Source: Entamoeba invadens IP1 (taxonomy: Eukaryota; Evosea; Mastigamoebida; Endamoebidae). From it: a stretch of 22,795 bases of DNA. This document shows positions 17,153 through 22,795 of this stretch, piece by piece. The stretch covers positions 6,388 to 29,182 of the forward strand of contig NW_004443647.1 in NCBI RefSeq assembly GCF_000330505.1, written 5' to 3'. The translations under genes and the position numbers were made by a program. The notes below the pieces were generated by a model that saw nothing but the letters and a program-made list of their open reading frames with translations, did no database searches and had not been told where the DNA came from. How positions within the stretch are numbered: position 1 is the first letter of the stretch; each line of letters starts with the position of its first letter.

Positions 17153-19024
17153 ATGTCCAAACTCGACAGTTATCACATGATGATAGTCTCGATGTACTTT
17201 AATACCATCAAAGACTTTATCAATCTCAAGATTGTATGTAAGAAGTTCAATGACAACATGAAGAAGTTTCACTTCAACCCAATTCCATTGACTAACAAAA
17301 CATTTAAACATTTTCCAAACATCGAGACACTTCATTTGTGGAAAAAACACAATGAGAATTTTGGGAATGGATTTATTGTCAATGTTGTTGAGGGTGATCA
17401 TGAATATTATGAAGAAGTAAACAAAAGAAAAAAGGTAATAAGAAAAAAGGAGTTTTATGAAATTATCGTGTGGTTCGAAGTAGATTATGGAACTGTTGTC
17501 AAAAACAGTGGTTTAAACATAAAATTTAAAAATGTGATTTATACTAAAAATAACACAAAAGTATATGGCTTTAAAATACCACAATGCATTGGATCGTTAC
17601 GAGACAATTGTTTTAGTGAATGTAAAACAATAAGCAGTATAGTCATACCTCCAAACATCAGATCTATCAGTTCTGGTTGTTTTTATGGGTGTTGTAATTT
17701 GGGCAATATAGAAATATCAACAAGTGTGACATCATTTGGTAATTATTGTTTCTTTAAATGTGAAAAATTGAGCAATATAGTTATACCATTAAATATCAAG
17801 TTGATTGGTGAATATTGTTTTTTTGGATGTAAAAAACTAAGCAGTGTAACAATACCACCAGGTGTAATTACACTTGGAGTTTGTTGTTTTGATGGATGTG
17901 CGAGTCTCAGTACTGTTAATATAAAATCAATAAAAACAATTGGTAATTGTTGTTTTCGTGGATGTAGCAAATTGAGTAACATTATAATACCATCAATTGT
18001 CACATCGATTGGTTATCGTTGTTTTAGTAAATGTAGCAATCTGAGCAATGTAATAATTCCAACAAGTGTTTCGTCAATCGAAGATGCTTGTTTTAATGGA
18101 TGTAGTAATCTAAGCAGTGTGACTATACCATCAAGTGTAACATCATTTAGTAATAAGTGCTTTAGTAAATGTAGAAATCTAAGTTGTATAGAAATTTCAA
18201 CAAGTGTGATAAAATTTGGTTATAAATGTTTTAATAAATGTAACAGTTTAAGAAGGATGGTTATTCCATCAAGTGTGACATTTATTGGTGAATGTTGTTT
18301 TTCTGAATGTAGCAGTCTTAAAATTGTAAGTGTGCCGTCTAATATCACATTGATCAACAATACATGTTTTTATAAATGTAGAAGTTTGAGTAGTATTGTA
18401 ATTCCATCAAATGTAATAAAAATTGGTGATCAATGTTTCTCTAATTGTGTTGGTCTGAGTTCTGTAGAATTGCCATCGATAAAAACACTTGGCAGCTATT
18501 GTTTTTATAAATGTAGCACTTTGAATAGTATTACTATACCATCGAGTGTCACATCAATTGGAGATTTTTGTTTTTCGTGCTGTATCGGTCTTTTAAGTGT
18601 CACAATACCATCAAGTGTTATATCACTTGGTTCTGGTTGTTTCGTAGATTGTAAAAGTCTTAGAAGTGTGACAATACCATCAAGTGTCACGTTGATTGAT
18701 AAAAAATGTTTTTCAAAGTGCAACAATTTGAGTGATATTGTTATACCATCAAGTGTGACAAAAATTAGTGAATATTGTTTTTTAAAATGTGAAAAACTGA
18801 GTAGTGTAACAATACCACAAAGTGTGATAACACTTGAAGATTGTTGTTTTGATGGATGTTCGAGTTTGAGCAATATTGTAATTTCAACAAGTGTTACATC
18901 GATTGGAGACAAATGTTTTAGAGGATGTAATAAGCTTGCCAGTGTGATTATACCATCGAGTGTCATGTATGTCGGTGATAATTGTTTTCCAACACACACT
19001 GTTATTATTCAAAAGAGTAATTAA
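17153..19024 (+). CDS. BspA-like leucine-rich-repeat protein (LRR_5 type), 623 aa
   Basis: The only intact long gene here. Residues about 1-140 form a non-repeat cap (MSKLDSYHMMIVSMYFNTIK...), of the type found at the start of Entamoeba BspA-family proteins. About 20 tandem repeats of 23 residues follow, plus a partial last one. The consensus is close to SVTSIGxxCFxxCxxLSSVTIPS, with two conserved cysteines spaced C-F-x-x-C. Two repeats (the ones starting IKTIG and IKTLG) are 22 residues. The protein ends IIQKSN and lacks both a CaaX prenylation box and a signal peptide, so cell location is open; some family members reach the surface without a classical signal. BspA-like repeats form a curved surface used for binding proteins or matrix. 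No intron; start chosen as the first ATG after the TATA-like box. Confidence 0.93.
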   Translation: MSKLDSYHMMIVSMYFNTIKDFINLKIVCKKFNDNMKKFHFNPIPLTNKTFKHFPNIETLHLWKKHNENFGNGFIVNVVEGDHEYYEEVNKRKKVIRKKEFYEIIVWFEVDYGTVVKNSGLNIKFKNVIYTKNNTKVYGFKIPQCIGSLRDNCFSECKTISSIVIPPNIRSISSGCFYGCCNLGNIEISTSVTSFGNYCFFKCEKLSNIVIPLNIKLIGEYCFFGCKKLSSVTIPPGVITLGVCCFDGCASLSTVNIKSIKTIGNCCFRGCSKLSNIIIPSIVTSIGYRCFSKCSNLSNVIIPTSVSSIEDACFNGCSNLSSVTIPSSVTSFSNKCFSKCRNLSCIEISTSVIKFGYKCFNKCNSLRRMVIPSSVTFIGECCFSECSSLKIVSVPSNITLINNTCFYKCRSLSSIVIPSNVIKIGDQCFSNCVGLSSVELPSIKTLGSYCFYKCSTLNSITIPSSVTSIGDFCFSCCIGLLSVTIPSSVISLGSGCFVDCKSLRSVTIPSSVTLIDKKCFSKCNNLSDIVIPSSVTKISEYCFLKCEKLSSVTIPQSVITLEDCCFDGCSSLSNIVISTSVTSIGDKCFRGCNKLASVIIPSSVMYVGDNCFPTHTVIIQKSN

Positions 19025-19142
19025 AATGAAACTGTTATTTTTGTGTGACACTATTACAAAGATGGTGTTTTTTATAACAAATATACAATTATTAAAACAC
19101 ATTAAAAGTTATAACAATCATAATTTAACATAACAGATGTTA

Positions 19143-19210
19143 CAATTAAACCTCCCAAGAGTGGGCGGGTATGGTAAATTTTGTTCTCTCAAGAGCGGGC
19201 GTTTTATTTT
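19143..19210 (+). repeat. Left terminal inverted repeat of the pogo-type element
   Basis: Contains CAAGAGTGGGCGGG and CTCTCAAGAGCGGGCGTTTT; pairs with 21221-21282. Confidence 0.75.
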
Positions 19211-19391
19211 TAACTCAATTTTTTAAAGTTAAAAAAACACTTTTTAAATGTAAAAATAAAAATAAAAAAAAAAGAAAAATAATTCAAAAAGAAAAAAAAT
19301 ACCAAGTGTTAACTTTAAGATGATTTTAAACAATGTTTGATTTGGCTCACAAATGTCATTTAAAAAAAACAGATAATTTTATAACTTATTC

Positions 19392-20836
19392 ATGTCTTTA
19401 CCAAAAACATTTTTATTAATTGATGAAAAAAAGCAAATTTTATAATGGGCTAATGCCTCCCCGAAACTGTCATTGAAAAAACTGAGAGAAATAATAAACC
19501 AAAATTTACAAAAATGTCCAAAACGCGAGTCTCTGAGAATGTTATTAAAGTATGGTATCAAGGGAAGTTTAATTGAGCCATCAATACCGGGAAATGCAAA
19601 GGTTTTCAGAAAAGTTAAACACCCAGACTTGGAAGAGAACATGCTCAAGATGATCGAAACTGTGAGGTCATTCAATACTCCAGTTTTCTACAATGTTGTC
19701 AAGAGCTTGGCTTCTAAATATTGCTTCGAAAAAGGATATGATGATATAATGCGTTGAAATGATCGGATTTCTTCGTTTTGTTCAAGAAATCAACTTAAAT
19801 CAAAGAAATTGTGCGGAGAAAGCAATTTAGTTGACCCAGATAAACACAAGGAGGCAATTGATAAGCTGGTTGAAATTATTGCACAGTATGCTCCTGGTAA
19901 TGTGTACAACGCGGATGAAATGAGACTTTTCTATAAGCTGTTACCTTCCAAAACATTGTCAAGTGGTTTTGATAACCATGGAGGGAAGGAGGAAAAGAAC
20001 AAATTGTAATTATGATATGCTGTTCATTAAGTGGAGAAAAAAAATCTTTTGGTTGTTGGAAAGTATCGTAATCCAAGGTGGTTCTCTGATGGAAAGTACA
20101 CCAACGTTAAACAATTCTACGACTTTCAAACTAATGCTTGGATGAACATAGAGCTGATTCATCGATGGCTACTCAAAGGGGAAGAAGCACTCACAAGAGA
20201 AAACAGAAACATTCTTCTTATAGTAGATAATGCTCCAAGCCACAAGCTTATCATAACTACGATTATTGAAGAAGAAAAACTTGGCTACAGTTACAAAGGC
20301 CTAAAAGGGGGATTTTATGTGTATGAATTAAACCCTGCACACATAAGGCTGGAATTTTACCGAAAAACACGACTTCGGTATTCCAACAATGTGACGCGGA
20401 AATAATACACTCATTCAAGGCCGCATATCGAAGAAAAATTGCGAATTTAAAGGCAGAAGAAATTATAGAAGCTCATTCTCAGGGAAAATGTATTTTAGTA
20501 CTCAAAATGAATGTGGGTGATGCCATATTATATGCTGTCGATTGTTGGAACGATGATGTTTCATCCGAAAAAATAATTGGCTGCTGGAAGCACTCTTTGT
20601 TTAAAGAAGAAAGTGGAAAGATTGTGGGAGATGTAACGGCCTATTCCATTGAAGATTTGATCGAACAGAACGAAGAACCCGTTGATGTTGAGGAACCCGA
20701 AGAACAAGGAGATATTTTGCTGAAAATTAAAGAGTTGAAAAAACAGGTGGTGAGTAAAAATGATGAACTAAAAAAATTAAACAACAGTACAAGGAACTTT
20801 CTAACAAAAAAATGTTCTTATAAAAATAGATTTTAA
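19392..20836 (+). pseudogene. pogo/Tigger-family (CENP-B-like) transposase pseudogene
   Basis: This enzyme would cut and rejoin transposon ends. A possible start is ATG 19392. A CENP-B-type DNA-binding half is followed by KKLCGESNLVD and then the DDE catalytic half. First Asp is in YNADEMRLFYKLLP (19914-19916), second in NILLIVDNAPSHK (20226-20228), third in SVFQQCDAEIIHSFKAAYRR (20393-20395), where the family has QPLD. A Lys-rich helical tail ends at 20836. All three Asp survive but the frame does not: TAA 19443, TGA 19755, and shifts near 20000, 20040 (an A8 run) and 20356. The second-to-third Asp spacing is about 55 residues, longer than I expect for this family. Confidence 0.85.
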
Positions 20837-21228
20837 TTAATTTAAAATCTTATAATTTATGTTAAAATAAACTTTGAAAAATAACCACCTGAGGTGTTTA
20901 GTGTCTTAGGTAGTAGTGGTATCATAATAAACAGTTGGTAATTAAATGAGGTGGCTCATGTCTCGGGTATTTATTTTATTTTTAAGTTTTAATTTATTTA
21001 ATATCACTTTCGATCTTTTTTCTTGGCAAAAACTTATATTGACAATTATTTTTTTTTCTTTCAAATAAATTTGCACTTTTGATATTTTGTAATTATTTTT
21101 TTGTTTTTCTGGTTATTCAAAATGTATTTACCAAAAATTAGAAAAAATAATCCCGATTTTTTAGAACAAAAAACAATAAATTGTCAGTTCTCTATCGAGC
21201 GGTTTTTAATGTTTGATTGGTTAAAAAT
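20837..21228. other. 3' non-coding part of the transposon, with subterminal hairpin
   Basis: AT-rich, no gene. GTTCTCTATCGAGCGGTTTT starting at 21187 can pair with the complementary stretch ending at 21246, so the right end carries an extra internal copy of the TIR word facing it as a hairpin. Confidence 0.5.
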
Positions 21229-21282
21229 GCCCGCTCTTGAGAGAACCCGCTTTTCAAAGGTACCGCTCTTAACACTTAATTG
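21221..21282 (-). repeat. Right terminal inverted repeat of the pogo-type element
   Basis: GCCCGCTCTTGAGAGAAC at 21229-21246 is the complement of the left arm's core; ends TTAATTG at 21276-21282. Confidence 0.75.
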
Positions 21283-21570
21283 GCAAAAAAGACATATTTT
21301 TGTCCGCCTTTTTGATTTTTACTTATAGAACTTTAAATAATCTTTTAATTTACAACATACACTATATTTACTATAATTGAACTATAATAAATAATATTAA
21401 GGTACTAAATAATTTTATAATATTTTAATAGTCGTAATAAAAAACCTTCAATTATAAAAAAAACATTAGCCTTGACAAGGAAATAAAAATATAGGTAAGT
21501 AGAATAGCAGCTAGAGTCAAAGCTGATAAGTAAGCCACTTAAATAATATGATTAAGGCTTGGCTGACAAG

Positions 21571-21980
21571 ATGGAAAGCTTCATAATAAATGTAAAAGAC
21601 CAAGTCCACGACAACATGAATGAACTCTCTGACACTTCTAAAGCCATTTTACGGCTTAATGACACGTTCGATGACATGTCGAATGGTATTGATTTGCAGA
21701 CAGTTTTGGGTAAAAAAGAAAAATAATTTGTGGTTGAAGCGAAACAAAGAATATTTAACAGTCTGAGTCGTGATTTTACAACAACAGTAAAAAAGCCTTA
21801 CTTAATGTTGCTTTACAGATTCAACAGGTTTCACAATTTGAAATTATGACGATTTGTGTGAATAATAACTTAAAGGGGAGAATGCAACAAATGCAGTAAA
21901 TTTCAGGATTATTTGGACGTGTAAAATCGGGCGGACAAAAAGGTGTCCGTTCTGACTTCAACCGTTATTCAAAATTTTAA
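21571..21980 (+). pseudogene. Unidentified helical-protein gene, 3' part, broken
   Basis: From ATG 21571, 51 codons read MESFIINVKDQVHDNMNELS...DLQTVLGKK to TAA 21724-21726. The same frame continues as FVVEAKQRIFNSLSRDFTTT. After a frameshift near 21793 another frame carries ALLNVALQIQQVSQFEIMTI, NNNLKGRMQQMQ, an in-frame TAA (21896-21898), and ISGLFGRVKSGGQKGVRSDF to a final TAA 21978. The helix-rich, amphipathic make-up and basic Gly-rich tail suggest a genuine cytosolic protein, but no family is recognised. A BAR/sorting-nexin-like fold is possible on style alone. Confidence 0.5.
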
Positions 21981-22795
21981 GCTAAGACTAGTTTAATTTT
22001 ATAGGTTTTTTACTATTTTATTTGAATTTTTATAAAACATTATATTTTCGAATGGTTTTGTTATTCTTGAACATCATTTCCCAAAAACGCATTTTGTGTA
22101 CTTTTTAAGTGTTAAGGTGTGTTTGGTTTAAATAGTTTTTCATAAAGTAAATAATTAATATATAATAATTGTTAATAAAATAAATTAATATAATTTGTAA
22201 TAAAATGTGTAAATATATAATATAATACATAAAAATTAAATAAAATATAATAAATTAATATAGTAATAATAAATTATTAATATAAAATTTTCTATTTATT
22301 TAAATTTGTGTTTTTAATATGTTATTTATCCAATATAATGTATTATTTTATATTATTGATATTATTAAAGTTAATAATACAAAAGTTTTTTTTACAATAA
22401 TTTGTATAAGTTAAATAGTTAGTAAATTTATAATACTTGTATAATAAATAAAACAATTAAATATATTATTTATATACTATATCATTTTATTAACACTTAA
22501 AATAACGCTCTTATTTGTGTTTTGGCCTATTTTTAAAGGGATATTAATCCAATTTTTGATGATTTTACTTTTTTTAGCTTGTGTATAGTTTATGCACATA
22601 AAATAATTTCTAAAAAAACGGAAATTTATTAAATAAACTCGACATTTCCAAGATTTTCAGACCACTTGAATTTTGTTCAATGTCATTTAAAGTGTTAATT
22701 AATTATTATATCATATAAATAACTATTAATTTGAATTTAAATTTTATCATAATCATATTATAAAATAAACTATATAAATAAAAAAATATTATAAT
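21981..22795. other. Very AT-rich DNA; no gene seen
   Basis: Dominated by TAATA/TATAAT words with no sustained frame on either strand. Confidence 0.5.

Larger units (their letters stand above)
19143..21282. mobile_element. Degenerate pogo/Tigger-type DNA transposon
   Basis: Outer ends begin CAATTAA on both sides (19143 on +, 21282 on -). Each arm holds two AAGAGYGGG-type words about 33 bp apart: 19157-19166 and 19191-19200 on the left, and their complements at 21263-21270 and 21229-21238 on the right. CTCTCAAGAGCGGGC matches exactly between arms. A broken transposase lies between. TA (19141-19142) borders the left end, but no clear target duplication is visible on the right. Confidence 0.8.

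Noticed and set aside
17743..18999. Antisense frames (17743-18003 and 18505-18999) opposite the BspA-like gene
   Set aside because: They mirror the sense repeats in fixed phase and have no protein character of their own.
17153..19024. CRISPR-like or satellite array in the ~69-bp periodicity
   Set aside because: The period is 23 codons of an open protein frame with third-position variation; it is a coding repeat.
21101..21328. 75-codon + strand frame at the right transposon end
   Set aside because: It runs across the terminal inverted repeat, so its sequence is explained by the TIR.
22141..22480. Possible replication origin or centromere-like AT block
   Set aside because: Only base composition supports it, and similar blocks occur throughout the window.

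Overview
The window looks like nuclear DNA of an Entamoeba-type amoeba, with E. invadens the closest match I can suggest. This is an inference from gene content, because no rRNA or other marker gene is present. The DNA is very AT-rich. It holds a long BspA-like leucine-rich-repeat protein, pieces of Cys-rich transmembrane kinases (TMK type), a serpin, a myosin-II-like tail, a topoisomerase III, a Tigger/pogo-type transposase and a short intron acceptor. A TATTTAAA box lies close to the ATG of the one intact large gene.

The window is mainly a gene graveyard invaded by DNA transposons. Region by region: (1) 1-1480 is AT-rich and contains a 204-bp MITE. (2) 1480-3344 (-) is a broken topoisomerase III, and 3586-4700 (-) is a broken serpin. 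(3) 4906-5580 (+) holds small unassigned reading frames. (4) 5748-7292 (-) is a myosin-like coiled-coil tail with about ten stops. (5) 7327-9026 is a duplicated segment carrying a TA-flanked element with 361-bp terminal inverted repeats (TIRs) that look identical. (6) 9034-14400 is a cluster of three TMK-like pseudogenes in two orientations, with two MITEs. One inverted copy of the duplicated segment, at 12280-12671, lacks the 361-bp-TIR element and so shows the empty target site. (7) 14660-17150 is AT-rich and holds a 416-bp MITE, an unidentified gene remnant and a tRNA-Gly(UCC). (8) 17153-19024 (+) is the only clearly intact long gene, a 623-residue BspA-like protein. (9) 19143-21282 is a degenerate pogo/Tigger element with recognisable TIRs. 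(10) 21571-21980 is one more broken gene, followed by AT-rich DNA.

The genes do not form an operon or a pathway. What links them is their state: nearly every family-recognisable gene is disabled by premature stops, plus small frameshifts in A/T runs. Most stops fit one C-to-T change from CAA, CAG or CGA. Six inverted-repeat or TIR elements are present. Three have TA target sites and CAG...CTG ends, and one has a 9-10 bp target duplication. The strongest single observation is the filled/empty-site pair for the 361-bp-TIR element.
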